55,639 nucleotides of DNA from NCBI GenBank assembly GCA_936928855.1, contig CAKZHZ010000035.1:1-55639 (forward strand), written 5' to 3'. The position numbers and the translations under genes are program-made. The stretch is from an uncultured Polycyclovorans sp. (GTDB lineage Bacteria; Pseudomonadota; Gammaproteobacteria; Nevskiales; Nevskiaceae). The notes beneath the pieces are model-generated. The model was not told the origin of the DNA, did not search any database, and saw nothing but the letters and a program-made list of their open reading frames with translations. Below are positions 1-8,573 of this stretch, piece by piece; the stretch's first letter is position 1; each line of letters begins with the position of its first letter.

Positions 1-1818
1 CCGGTCGCGCGCTGCAACGGCCCGAGCGCCGCTGCGTCGGTGAGCCCGCGCAGCTGCTCGAGCCAGCCCCTTTCCTGATCCGTCGCCCGGCGCGGCGCCG
101 AATCGTGCACCAGTGATCGCGAACCAGAAGCTGCGCACGGCGTTGGAGATGGCATAGCTGATGTGGCCGAACAGGTTTCGGTCGAATTCGGTCAGGCGCT
201 GCTTCGGATCGGCCAGCTGCGCGGACTTCATTTCCTTCATCACCCACGGGTGGCACAGGATCGCGCCCTGGCCGAAGATCATCAGGTTGCGGGTGAGGAT
301 GTTCGCCCCTTCCACGGTGATGGCGATGGGGGTGGCCTTGTAGGCCGTCGCCAGCGGGTTGCGCGGACCCTGCTGCACTCCGCGGCCGCTGAAGACATCC
401 ATGCTGTCGTTGACCACACGGCGCATCATCTCGGTCATGTGGTACTTGGCGATCGCGGTCACCACGCTGGGGGCGCAGTGGTCCACGGCCGATGCCGTGA
501 GCAGGCGCGTGGCCTCCAGGGTGTAGGTGAGGCCGGCGATGCGACCGGTGGCCTCCTGGACGCCCTCGAACTTTCCGATGTTGAGCTTGAACTGGCGGCG
601 AATGCGGCCATACGCGCCGACCATGCGATAGCTGGCCTGGCCGGCGGCGGTGGCCAGTGCCGGCAGCGAGATGCCGCGACCGGCGGACAGACATTCCACC
701 AGCATGCGCCAGCCCTTGCCGGCCATCTGTGGCCCGCCGATGATCCAGTCCAGCGGGATGAACACGTCTTCGCCAAAAATCGGGCCGTTGTGAAAGGCTG
801 CGCCCGGGTAATGGCGGCGTCCGATGCGGACTCCGGGGTGGCTGGCGGGGATCAGGGCGCAGGTGATGCCGAGGTCCGGCTGGCTGCCGTCACCGAGCAG
901 GCCGTCAGGATCCCGCAGTTTGAACGCAAGGCCGATGACGGTCGCCACCGGCGCCAGGGTGATCCAGCGTTTGGAGAAATTGAGGCGGATACCGAGGGTT
1001 TTCTGTCCTTCGTGTTCGCCGTAGCCGATCACGCCGAGGTCGGGCATGGCGGTGGCATCGGAGCCCACTTCCGGCCCTGTCAGGCCGAAGCAGGGGATGT
1101 CCTCGCCGCGCACCAGCCGTGGTAGCCAGTATTGCTTCTGTGCCTCGGTTCCGTAGTGCATCAACAGTTCGCCTGGGCCCAGCGAATTGGGCACCATCAC
1201 GGTCACCGCCAGGGTGATGCTTTTGGTCGCCAGCTTGGACACCACCGCCGACTGCGCCACTGCGGAAAAGCCCAACCCGCCGTACTCCTTCTTGATGAGC
1301 ATGGCGAGGAAACCCTTGTCGCGGACGTACTGCCAGGCTTCCGGGGGCAGGTCCTTGTCCTCGAATTCGATCTTCCAGTCGTCGCAGAGGCGGCACAGTT
1401 CGTCGCATTCGGTATCGAGGAATCGCTGCTCCTCGTCGGTCAGGGTGGTGTACTGAAAGGTTTTCAGCCGCTGCCAGTCGGGGCGTCCGCTGAACAGCTC
1501 GCCCTCCCACCAGACATCGCCGGCTTCCAGGGCCTCCCGCTCGGTGGACGACATCTCCGGCAGCACCCGTTTGAAGGCAGTGAAGATCGGCCGCGTGATC
1601 ACGCTGCGGCGCAGCGGCCGCAGGTTGAGCATGAGTGCCGGAGGCAGCCAGATCAGCAGGCTGATGCCCAGTCCCAGCGGCCCCAGCAACTCGGCGGTGA
1701 ACAGCAGCACAGGCATCAGACCGATGACCAGTGTCCAGACCAGCAGCGGGGCGCCGATGAAGGCGAGCGCCCAGGCCGCCAGCAGTGAGATCAGCAGGAT
1801 CGCGAGGGTGGTGAGCAT
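1..1818 (-). CDS. FadE-type acyl-CoA dehydrogenase (3' end cut by window; apparent frameshift)
   Basis: Large acyl-CoA dehydrogenase of the FadE/DUF1974 class, catalysing the first flavin-dependent step of fatty-acid beta-oxidation. The start at 1818 follows GAGGACC and lies one base after the TetR stop. The N-terminus has two hydrophobic segments (LLISLLAAWALAFIGAPLLV and a second one), as in FadE. Then come IKKEYGGLGFSA, LTGPEVGSDA (FAD/substrate region), FIPLDWIIGG and DVFSGRGVQQGPRNPLA. It reads cleanly to HISYAISNAVRSFWF and ITGARFGAAP. After that (about 84-90) the frame becomes arginine/alanine-rich nonsense, while the +1 frame continues as ATDQERGWLEQLRGLTDAAA, which fits the family. 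A one-base indel in a CCC run, real or a sequencing error, is likely. It is probably co-transcribed with and controlled by the upstream TetR gene. Confidence 0.85.
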   Translation of the reverse strand, partial: MLTTLAILLISLLAAWALAFIGAPLLVWTLVIGLMPVLLFTAELLGPLGLGISLLIWLPPALMLNLRPLRRSVITRPIFTAFKRVLPEMSSTEREALEAGDVWWEGELFSGRPDWQRLKTFQYTTLTDEEQRFLDTECDELCRLCDDWKIEFEDKDLPPEAWQYVRDKGFLAMLIKKEYGGLGFSAVAQSAVVSKLATKSITLAVTVMVPNSLGPGELLMHYGTEAQKQYWLPRLVRGEDIPCFGLTGPEVGSDATAMPDLGVIGYGEHEGQKTLGIRLNFSKRWITLAPVATVIGLAFKLRDPDGLLGDGSQPDLGITCALIPASHPGVRIGRRHYPGAAFHNGPIFGEDVFIPLDWIIGGPQMAGKGWRMLVECLSAGRGISLPALATAAGQASYRMVGAYGRIRRQFKLNIGKFEGVQEATGRIAGLTYTLEATRLLTASAVDHCAPSVVTAIAKYHMTEMMRRVVNDSMDVFSGRGVQQGPRNPLATAYKATPIAITVEGANILTRNLMIFGQGAILCHPWVMKEMKSAQLADPKQRLTEFDRNLFGHISYAISNAVRSFWFAITGARFGAAPGDGSGKGLARAAARAHRRSGARAVAARDR

Positions 1819-1819
1819 C

Positions 1820-2413
1820 TCAAGGTCCTCCTCGGGGGATGAGCGTGCGAATCATCAGTTTCAGGTAGTCGCTGAACGCCTGCCCCTGGGGCATGACATC
1901 CGGTGTGTCGCGGCGGATCTGCAGGTTGCCCATGAACGTGGCGTAGGCGAACAGTGCCCATTGCCGGGCGGCCCCGGCAGGGAAGCCGAGCGCGCGGTAG
2001 CAGTCATCGAGATAGCCGATACGGCGTTCCGACACCCGGCGCACCACCTCGGCGACCGCCGGATGATCCTCGGCCGCCGCGATGGCGAGATAGAGGCGGC
2101 CGGAGCGATAGCTGGAATTGGCGGCCTTGAAGACCTTGACGATGCGCTCATAGGGATCAGGCTCGGGGCCGACGCGGTGCAGAATCTCATCGGTCTCCTG
2201 CTGCTCCCACCGCGACAGGGCCGCTTGCAACAAGGCCTCGCGATTGGCGAAGTGCCAGTAGAAGCTGCCTTTGGTGACCCCCAACCGGCGCGCCAGGGGT
2301 TCGACGGCGACCGCTTCCAGTCCGCCCTGAGCCATCGCCTCAAGGGCCGCATCGGCCCAGTCGGTGACCGACAGGCTCTGGCGGATCTCAGCGGTGGCGG
2401 CGAGTCGTTTCAT
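1820..2413 (-). CDS. TetR/AcrR family transcriptional regulator
   Basis: 197-residue TetR-family repressor. The N-terminal helix-turn-helix is visible at about residues 20-60 (ALEAMAQGGLEAVAVEPLARR, then LGVTKGSFYWHFANREALL), followed by an all-helical ligand-binding domain ending MIRTLIPRGGP. It is first in an operon with the FadE-like dehydrogenase, whose ATG lies one base past this stop codon, so an acyl-CoA or fatty-acid ligand is a reasonable inference. Its own promoter region contains a perfect 16-bp palindrome at 2441-2456 overlapping the likely -10 box, which suggests autoregulation. The start codon at 2413 is the only one preceding the helix-turn-helix. Confidence 0.9.
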   Translation of the reverse strand: MKRLAATAEIRQSLSVTDWADAALEAMAQGGLEAVAVEPLARRLGVTKGSFYWHFANREALLQAALSRWEQQETDEILHRVGPEPDPYERIVKVFKAANSSYRSGRLYLAIAAAEDHPAVAEVVRRVSERRIGYLDDCYRALGFPAGAARQWALFAYATFMGNLQIRRDTPDVMPQGQAFSDYLKLMIRTLIPRGGP

Positions 2414-2438
2414 ACGCTTCCGGTGTCAGGATGCTGTC

Positions 2439-2467
2439 ACCATACGCTGGCGTATGGGCGTCGGCAA
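2439..2467 (-). promoter_or_regulatory. Promoter with overlapping TetR operator candidate
   Basis: On the minus strand TTGCCG (2462-2467) and TATGGT (2439-2444) are separated by 17 bp. The spacer and -10 contain the palindrome CATACGC-TG-GCGTATG (2441-2456), seven-base perfect arms. A further half-site CATACGC lies at 2411-2417 over the tetR start codon. The arrangement is typical of an autorepressing TetR operator. Confidence 0.6.
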
Positions 2468-2500
2468 TTGCCCTGTCGCCGCCGCGTGAAGGCCTGAAGG

Positions 2501-4615
2501 TCAGTCGCCGCCGGTGTGATGCCAGGCAAACGCCAGCAGGTCCGCGGCTTCCTCGATCCGCTGCTGGAGCGCCTTGCCGGCGCCGTGACCGGCGCGACGG
2601 TCCACCCGTAGCAGTACCGGTGCCGGCCCCGCCTGGGCCGCTTGCAGCGCGGCGGTGTACTTGTAGGAATGGGCCGGCACCACGCGGTCGTCGTGGTCGG
2701 CCGTGGTGACCAGCACCGCCGGATAGCGTTCGCCCCGTCGCAGGTTGTGGTAGGGCGAATAGGCCCGCAATACGGCGAAATCGTCCGCCTGCTCCGGGTC
2801 CCCGTAGTCGCCGGTCCAGGCCCAGCCGATGGTGAAGCGGTGAAAGCGCAGCATGTCCATCACCCCCACTGACGGGATCGCGGCGGCGAACAGTCGGGGA
2901 TGCTGGTTGATCACCGCGCCGACCAGCAGACCGCCGTTGGAGCGCCCGTGGATCGCCAGTTGCGAGGGTCTCGTCCAGCCCTGATCGATCAGGAACCCGG
3001 CGGCGGCGGTGAAGTCATCGAAGACGTTCTGTTTGCGCGCGCCGGTGCCGGCACGGTGCCAGGCATCGCCGAACTCGCCGCCGCCGCGCAGGTTGGCGAC
3101 GGCGTAGACGCCGCCCCGCGCCATCCAGGCCAGCTGCAACGGCGAGAACCGCGGCGTGAGCGAAATGCCGAAGCCGCCGTAGCCATACAGCAGGGTGGGG
3201 CGGGGCGTGTCAGGGCGCAGCCCGCGGCGATGGGTGATGAACATCGGGATGCGGGTGCCATCGCGACTGCTGACCGACACCTGTCGGGTGACGAAGTCCT
3301 GCGGATCAAAGCCGGCGGAGGTGTGCCACACCGGCTGTGGCGCGTCGGACCCATCCACCCGCAAGGACCAGATCGCCGGCGGGCGGTTGAACGCAGTGAA
3401 GCTGAACAGCAGCTCCGGGTCCCGTGCGCGTGCCGAGATTGCGGCGATGGTGCCGGCGGCGGGTAGGGGAATATCACCGTGATCGCGACCATCGAGGCCG
3501 TGTCGGGTCAGACGGTGCTGCGCCTGGTGGAGGTATCGCAGGATCAGCATGCCGCCGGCCAGCGAGGCGGATTCCAGGGTATCCGTGGACTCCGCCACGA
3601 CCGTGTCGAACCGGGGCTGCCCCTGCCCCAGTGAGGTCTTGACGATGCGTCCACGGGGGGCGCGGTCCGTGGTCAGAAAGTAGAGGGTGTCCTCGACGTT
3701 GCCGATGAAGTGATAGCGGGCATGAAAGCGGTCGACCAGGGGGATGGCCTCTGCCCCCAGCCAGGGGGTTTCGCTGTCGCGCAGCGGCTGGATCCGCACG
3801 GCATTCTCGCGGGCGGCGCCCTGCCACAGGCTGATCACCAGGAACCGGCCGTCCTCGCTGACCTCGCCGCTGATGCCGATGCGCGGCGCGTCGCTGCGGG
3901 CGAACACGGTCAGGTCATCACGGGCGTCGGTGCCGATCAGGTGAAACATCAGCTGCTGATGGGTCAGATCGTCTTCGTCACCCGTGTCCGGATAGCGCGA
4001 GTAGAAGATGCCGCTGCTGTCGGGCGCCCAGGCGAGGTCGGAAAACTTGACCCGCTCGATGGGGCCGGGGACCTCCACACCGCTGGCCACATCGACAATA
4101 TGCAGGGTGTTCCAATCGGCGCCGCCGTCGGACCGCGCGTAGGCCAGGTAGCGGCCGTCCGGTGACACCCGCCATTGCGTCATCGCGATATCGCCCGCTG
4201 CGGACCAGGTGTTGGGGTCGACGAGGCAGCGCGGCGTTCCAGTGGCGCCCCTGCGGGTCCACAGCGCCGGCTGGTTGCGGTCGGCCTGCAGCCATTCATG
4301 GAACCACTGTCCGCCGACCACCTGTGGCACCCCGTGGCGGTCCTGACGCCAGATGGATTCAAGCTGGGTCTTGAAGGCGGCCCGTTCGGGCAGTGCCGTC
4401 AGATAGCGGTCACTACGGTCGGCCTGGGCCTCCACCCACTGGGTGGTGGCCGGGGAAGCCGCTTCCAGCCACCGGTAGGGGTCCTCCACCTGCCAGCCGT
4501 GGGCACGTACAGCGGCATTGCTTCGGGGGGTATCGGGCGGCGGCGGCAGGGGCTGCGCCGGAAGCGGGAGGGACAGCAGCGCCAGGGTGGCGCCGAGCAG
4601 GGCGCGGGTGCGCAT
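2501..4615 (-). CDS. Secreted prolyl oligopeptidase family serine peptidase (S9A)
   Basis: 704-residue S9A peptidase that cleaves short peptides, typically after proline. A signal peptide (MRTRALLGATLALLSLPLPA) indicates export to the periplasm. It begins with the conserved DPYRWLE segment, continues as a seven-bladed propeller (about 70-420) and ends in an alpha/beta-hydrolase domain. The triad is complete: Ser559 in GRSNGG, Asp642 in DHDDRVVP, His677 in AGHGAGK, positions almost the same as in porcine prolyl oligopeptidase. The start at 4615 follows AGGAG at good spacing. The open frame continues far upstream without stops, but that extension runs antisense through the OmpA gene and is spurious. 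Specificity (POP versus oligopeptidase B) is inferred from family likeness. Confidence 0.93.
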   Translation of the reverse strand: MRTRALLGATLALLSLPLPAQPLPPPPDTPRSNAAVRAHGWQVEDPYRWLEAASPATTQWVEAQADRSDRYLTALPERAAFKTQLESIWRQDRHGVPQVVGGQWFHEWLQADRNQPALWTRRGATGTPRCLVDPNTWSAAGDIAMTQWRVSPDGRYLAYARSDGGADWNTLHIVDVASGVEVPGPIERVKFSDLAWAPDSSGIFYSRYPDTGDEDDLTHQQLMFHLIGTDARDDLTVFARSDAPRIGISGEVSEDGRFLVISLWQGAARENAVRIQPLRDSETPWLGAEAIPLVDRFHARYHFIGNVEDTLYFLTTDRAPRGRIVKTSLGQGQPRFDTVVAESTDTLESASLAGGMLILRYLHQAQHRLTRHGLDGRDHGDIPLPAAGTIAAISARARDPELLFSFTAFNRPPAIWSLRVDGSDAPQPVWHTSAGFDPQDFVTRQVSVSSRDGTRIPMFITHRRGLRPDTPRPTLLYGYGGFGISLTPRFSPLQLAWMARGGVYAVANLRGGGEFGDAWHRAGTGARKQNVFDDFTAAAGFLIDQGWTRPSQLAIHGRSNGGLLVGAVINQHPRLFAAAIPSVGVMDMLRFHRFTIGWAWTGDYGDPEQADDFAVLRAYSPYHNLRRGERYPAVLVTTADHDDRVVPAHSYKYTAALQAAQAGPAPVLLRVDRRAGHGAGKALQQRIEEAADLLAFAWHHTGGD

Positions 4616-4671
4616 CGGGGCTCCTGAAAGGACATCGGGCCAGGGCGGGCGGCAGGCTGCCGCCGACGTAC

Positions 4672-4677
4672 TATACT
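4672..4677 (+). promoter_or_regulatory. -10 box candidate for the OmpA-family gene
   Basis: TATACT lies 74 bases before the ATG at 4751, within the divergent region between the oligopeptidase and the OmpA-like gene. No convincing -35 box is visible at the usual spacing. Confidence 0.4.
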
Positions 4678-4750
4678 CGGGCCACGAGGGGATGCCGGAG
4701 GTGTACATCGGTCCGTCCCCATTCAGGCATCGACGAAGCAGGGGGACCCG

Positions 4751-6004
4751 ATGCGACACGTGATCATCACTGCCTTCCTGGCGACGCTGGCGCTGCCAGC
4801 AACTGCCATGGCCGACAGCCCGCGTTTCTACGGTGCGCTGATGGGCCACTACATCCTGACGGACGATCAGCGACCGGACCTGGATGACGCCGGCGGCCTC
4901 ACAGGCGCCTTGGGCTGGACGCTGTCGGGGCCGGATGCCGGATACGCGCTCGATCTCGAGCTCGGCGGGTTCGGCAGTTACATCAATCACCGGTCCGATG
5001 CGGTGCACGACTACTTTCACGGCGTGGGTCTCGACCTGCGCTGGCGGCCTCTGGGCGAGGCGCCGGTTTCCCCGTATCTGATCGGGGGCGCCGGGGTGAC
5101 CTACGAGGATACCCAGTTCCTCGACAGGGCCTATCCGATGGTGAATCTGGGGGCGGGGCTGAGGATCGTCACGCCTTTCCGGAATGTGCACCTGCGTGCC
5201 GAGTCGCGGGCCTACGGGGTGTTCAACGACCGCATCGGGGCTTTCAACACCCCGCCCACACCCGACGAGGACTTTTTCGTCGATGCCCGCTTCGGCATCG
5301 GTCTGGAGGTGGCCTTCAGTACCGCGCAGGCTGCCGTGGACACGGATGGGGACGGTGTCGTCGATGGCCGTGATCGCTGTGCTGCAACGCCGGCGGGCCA
5401 GGCCGTGGATGGACAGGGCTGTCCGCTGCCGGCTGACAGCGATGCCGATGGGGTGCCGGATGATCGGGATGCCTGCCCGGACACCGACGTCGGTGTTGCG
5501 GTGCTGAGTACGGGGTGCCCTCCGGCGCCGCCGGCACCCGCACCGGCGCCGGCACCGGAAGAAGCCCCGGACCTCGATGGTGACGGCGTGCCCAACGAGG
5601 CCGATGGGTGCCCCAACACCCCCCGTGGCATGGAGGTGGACGACCGCGGCTGCGTCATCCGCCAGGTTGTGGTTTTCGATGACGTCAATTTCGAATTCAA
5701 TGCCGACCGCCTCACGCCGGTGGCGCGCGATCGGCTGCTGAACATGGCCAGCGGTCTGCGCGGGCAGCCCGACCTTCGGCTGGAAATTGCCGGGCACACG
5801 GATGCGATCGGCAGTGAACAGGCCAATCTGGCCTTGTCCCGGCAGCGGGCCGAGTCCGTTCGGCGCTACCTGGTGGAGCAGGGGATTCCCTCGCATCGCC
5901 TGACGGCGCGGGGCTATGGTGAGGGGCGGCCGGTCGCGTCCAACGAGACCGAAGTGGGGCGGGCCCGCAACCGTCGGGTCGAGTTCCACGTGTTGGCACC
6001 GTAA
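4751..6004 (+). CDS. OprF-like OmpA family outer-membrane protein
   Basis: 417-residue outer-membrane protein that probably ties the outer membrane to peptidoglycan. After a signal peptide ending ATAMA there is an eight-strand-type beta-barrel (about 25-195), then calcium-binding thrombospondin type-3-like repeats (DTDGDGVVDGRD, DSDADGVPDDRD, DLDGDGVPNEAD) interrupted by a Pro/Ala linker. The C-terminal OmpA domain contains FEFNADRL, IAGHTDAIGS, NLALSRQRAESVRRYL and GRARNRRVEF, the peptidoglycan-binding signature. It ends 10 bp from the convergent arsS-like stop, with no obvious terminator between them. OprF-like architecture is clear; any porin function is inferred. Confidence 0.93.
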   Translation: MRHVIITAFLATLALPATAMADSPRFYGALMGHYILTDDQRPDLDDAGGLTGALGWTLSGPDAGYALDLELGGFGSYINHRSDAVHDYFHGVGLDLRWRPLGEAPVSPYLIGGAGVTYEDTQFLDRAYPMVNLGAGLRIVTPFRNVHLRAESRAYGVFNDRIGAFNTPPTPDEDFFVDARFGIGLEVAFSTAQAAVDTDGDGVVDGRDRCAATPAGQAVDGQGCPLPADSDADGVPDDRDACPDTDVGVAVLSTGCPPAPPAPAPAPAPEEAPDLDGDGVPNEADGCPNTPRGMEVDDRGCVIRQVVVFDDVNFEFNADRLTPVARDRLLNMASGLRGQPDLRLEIAGHTDAIGSEQANLALSRQRAESVRRYLVEQGIPSHRLTARGYGEGRPVASNETEVGRARNRRVEFHVLAP

Positions 6005-6014
6005 GCGCTGCTGC

Positions 6015-7007
6015 TCAGGTGGTCGCGCCTCCGCAGGAGGATCCGGCACCGGCGGTGCAGCCGAAGCAATGCGCGCCGGTTCTGATCCGGCGCCGCATCA
6101 GCAACGCGGTGTCGAAGTCGGCCAGTGTCAGCGGCTGTCCCTGGTGCTCGATGGGCAGGCCGATCTGCTGATTGAAGTCGCAGTCGTAGAGGCGTCCATC
6201 GTGATCGACGCTGATCAGGTCGCGGCACATGACATTGGCCGCCGCAGCCGGATTGAAGGCCGATTCCAGCTTGTCGAGATAGCGCTGGTACTGCCCTGAT
6301 TTCTCCAGGTGCAGCCGGAACCGGTTGATGGGGATGTTGGTGATGGTGAACAACTGGTTGAACACCACGCCGAACTGGCTGCCCAGGGCCCGACGGTAGT
6401 CGGCTTCCAGTTGCGACTGTGCCGGTGGCAGATACGGCCCCACCGGGTTGTACACCAGGTTGAGCTGGCGACCGCTGCCCGGCTGCCCGTAGCCCAGGGC
6501 ATTGAGGGCGCGCAGGCCGCGAATACTCTTGTCGAAGACCCCGTTGCCGCGCTGCCGGTCGGTGAAGGCGGCCTGATGGTAGGGCAGCGACGAAATCACC
6601 TCGACGCCCTGTGCGGCAAAGAACGCCGGCAGGTCGCCGAGATCCTCTCCGGTGGCCGGATGGGGGTCGAAGGTGACCGTCAGATTGTGCCGCACCATTA
6701 CATGCCGACCACGCCCGACGGCGGACCGGACCAGGTCGCGGAATCGCGGATGCAACTCCGGTGCGCCGCCAGTGAGATCGAGCGTGCGAATGCCGGGGTG
6801 GCGATCGAGCAGTGCCAGCACCGTGTCGATGCCGGTTTCGGCCAGTGATTCGGTCCGTGCCGGTGAGGCATCGACATGACAGTGTCGACAGGCCTGATTG
6901 CAGCGCTTGGTCAGGTTGATCTGCAGCGTTTCGATGCTGCGGGGGCTGAGGTCAACGCCATGGGACGCGACGTGGGCCTGGAAATCGTGTTGTGCGTCGG
7001 GCGTCAT
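6015..7007 (-). CDS. arsS: Radical SAM/Cys-rich protein, ArsS-like (arsenosugar biosynthesis)
   Basis: 330-residue radical SAM enzyme. Cys36, Cys40 and Cys43 (CNQACRHC) form the CxxxCxxC cluster site. DLTGGAPELHP, the NLVYNPVGPYLPP segment and the C-terminal Cys-rich DUF3641 tail (CFGCTAGAGSSCGG) match the ArsS family, which forms the C5'-As bond in arsenosugar synthesis by marine and other bacteria. The start at 7007 avoids overlapping the upstream gene; a longer frame to 7070 exists but overlaps it. No other ars gene is nearby, so the arsenic role is inferred from family only. It lies downstream of lipA and a small unknown gene, all on the minus strand, so co-transcription is likely. Confidence 0.8.
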   Translation of the reverse strand: MTPDAQHDFQAHVASHGVDLSPRSIETLQINLTKRCNQACRHCHVDASPARTESLAETGIDTVLALLDRHPGIRTLDLTGGAPELHPRFRDLVRSAVGRGRHVMVRHNLTVTFDPHPATGEDLGDLPAFFAAQGVEVISSLPYHQAAFTDRQRGNGVFDKSIRGLRALNALGYGQPGSGRQLNLVYNPVGPYLPPAQSQLEADYRRALGSQFGVVFNQLFTITNIPINRFRLHLEKSGQYQRYLDKLESAFNPAAAANVMCRDLISVDHDGRLYDCDFNQQIGLPIEHQGQPLTLADFDTALLMRRRIRTGAHCFGCTAGAGSSCGGATT

Positions 7008-7020
7008 CCGCAGCCGGGCC

Positions 7021-7443
7021 TCAGGACGCGTCCTCGTCCCCGTTGTCGGCGTCCTGTCCGGTTTCGCCATCGGCCTCCAGCTGGGCGGTGAGTCGCGCCA
7101 GCTGCTCCAGGTAGCCCTTGAGGATGCGCTCGCCCACCCCTTCCTCGGTCAACTGGTATTCGATGGCGTTTCGCAGTGCCTCGGTATCGAAGTAGGCGTG
7201 CTCCGGGTCGCTGATTTCGTCGATGTCGCCGATCTGACGCTGCCAGTGTTCGTTGACCGTGAGCACGATCAGCTGGCTGGGGTCGTCGTTGTCACGCGCC
7301 ACGGAGATGAAGTCGAAGCGGTGCGACAGCCCGTCCCAGGTCACCCACTGTTCCTCCTGACTGTCGATCCAGGTCAGGACCGCCTCGGCATAGACCGCGG
7401 CGAACTTGCGGACCTGGCTCTCCTCGATGTCGCCGATGGCCAT
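7021..7443 (-). CDS. Conserved-looking acidic protein of unknown function
   Basis: 140-residue soluble protein without signal peptide or membrane segment. It is aromatic-rich in the first half (ESQVRKFAAVYAEAVLTWID, then WVTWDGLSHRFDF) and ends in a very acidic, probably disordered tail (about 122-140). I do not recognise the family. Its start overlaps the lipA stop as TGATG, and its stop lies 14 bp before the arsS-like ATG, so it sits in the middle of a probable three-gene operon lipA - unknown - arsS. Confidence 0.75.
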   Translation of the reverse strand: MAIGDIEESQVRKFAAVYAEAVLTWIDSQEEQWVTWDGLSHRFDFISVARDNDDPSQLIVLTVNEHWQRQIGDIDEISDPEHAYFDTEALRNAIEYQLTEEGVGERILKGYLEQLARLTAQLEADGETGQDADNGDEDAS

Positions 7444-8438
7444 CAGGCGGCCACCGACGGTGTCAGCACGCCTTCGGCCTGCAGGTCGGCGTGGTAGCTC
7501 GACCGCACCATGGGACCGCTGGCGACATGCGAGAAGCCCATCTTGCCGCCGAGAATCCGCAGGCGCTCGAACTCATCCGGGTGCACGAAGCGCGCCACCG
7601 GCAGGTGGAACTTGCTCGGCTGCAGGTACTGTCCCAGCGTGAGCATGTCCACCCCGTGCGCCCGCAGGTCGTGCATCACCTGCTCGATTTCCTCGATCTC
7701 CTCGCCGAGTCCGAGCATCAGGCCCGACTTGGTCGGCACCGCCGGGTGCAGTCCCTTGAACCGCTCCAGCAGGTCAAGGCTCCAGTCGTAGTCGGAGCCG
7801 GGGCGCGCCTGACGATACAGGCGGGGGACCGTTTCCAGGTTGTGGTTGAAGACGTCGGGCGGCGTGTCCCGGAAGATGGTCATAGCCGGATCCATGCGGC
7901 CCCGGAAATCGGGGACCAGCACTTCGATCACCAGAGACGGCGACAGTGCACGGGCCTCGCGGATGCAGGCGGCGAAATGCGCGGCGCCACCATCGAGCAG
8001 ATCGTCCCGGTCGACGCTGGTGATGACCACGTAGCGCAGCTGCATGTCGCGGATGGTGCGCGCCAGCTTTTGCGGCTCGTCGGTATCGAGGGGCTTGGGC
8101 CGGCCGTGTGCCACGTCGCAGAACGGACAACGACGGGTGCAGATGGCGCCCATGATCATGAACGTGGCGGTGCCCTTGCTGAAGCACTCGCCGAGGTTGG
8201 GGCAGCTGGCCTCCTCGCAGACGGTATGCAGGGCGTTATCGCGCAGGGCGGCCTTGATGCGCTGCACTTCGGCGGCGTTGCCCAGCTTGGCACGGATCCA
8301 GGCGGGCTTTCGGGGTGCCTGCTCGGTCGGTTCGATCTTGACCGGAATCCGCGCCATCTTGGCGGCACCTCGCAGCTTTTCGCCCGGGATCAACGGGGCA
8401 GGTCGGCTGGGAGTGGGCAGGTCGGGCATGGCGGGCAT
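7443..8438 (-). CDS. lipA: Lipoyl synthase
   Basis: 331-residue radical SAM enzyme that inserts two sulfurs into octanoyl groups on lipoyl domains (2-oxo acid dehydrogenases, glycine cleavage H protein). Both 4Fe-4S sites are present: Cys74/79/85 in CEEASCPNLGEC (auxiliary cluster, sacrificial sulfur donor) and Cys100/104/107 in CTRRCPFC (radical SAM). DVAHGRPKPLD, ITSVDRDDLLDGG, FNHNLETVPRLY and the C-terminal SSYHAD are standard. Two in-frame starts, 8438 and 8429, are close together and neither has a strong ribosome site; 8438 is chosen as the longer. The usual partner lipB is not in this window. The stop overlaps the next gene. Confidence 0.96.
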   Translation of the reverse strand: MPAMPDLPTPSRPAPLIPGEKLRGAAKMARIPVKIEPTEQAPRKPAWIRAKLGNAAEVQRIKAALRDNALHTVCEEASCPNLGECFSKGTATFMIMGAICTRRCPFCDVAHGRPKPLDTDEPQKLARTIRDMQLRYVVITSVDRDDLLDGGAAHFAACIREARALSPSLVIEVLVPDFRGRMDPAMTIFRDTPPDVFNHNLETVPRLYRQARPGSDYDWSLDLLERFKGLHPAVPTKSGLMLGLGEEIEEIEQVMHDLRAHGVDMLTLGQYLQPSKFHLPVARFVHPDEFERLRILGGKMGFSHVASGPMVRSSYHADLQAEGVLTPSVAA

Positions 8439-8573
8439 CGGCGACGGGCGGAGCCCTAGTGTAGTGTTTCGCACTGATGGGCACCTAAAGCGAGTCGATA
8501 CAACGCGGTGCATGCCTCCTTGGCGCCTTGCCCAGCAACCTCCGGGCGGCCCTGGTACCACCAGCCCCTGGAT

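Noticed and set aside
4616..6049. N-terminal extension of the oligopeptidase frame running antisense through the OmpA gene
   Set aside because: The OmpA-family gene on the + strand is certain. The signal peptide and AGGAG ribosome site fix the oligopeptidase start at 4615.
6015..7007. Arsenic resistance operon
   Set aside because: Only an ArsS-like enzyme is present; no arsR, arsM, arsB/acr3 or arsC nearby.
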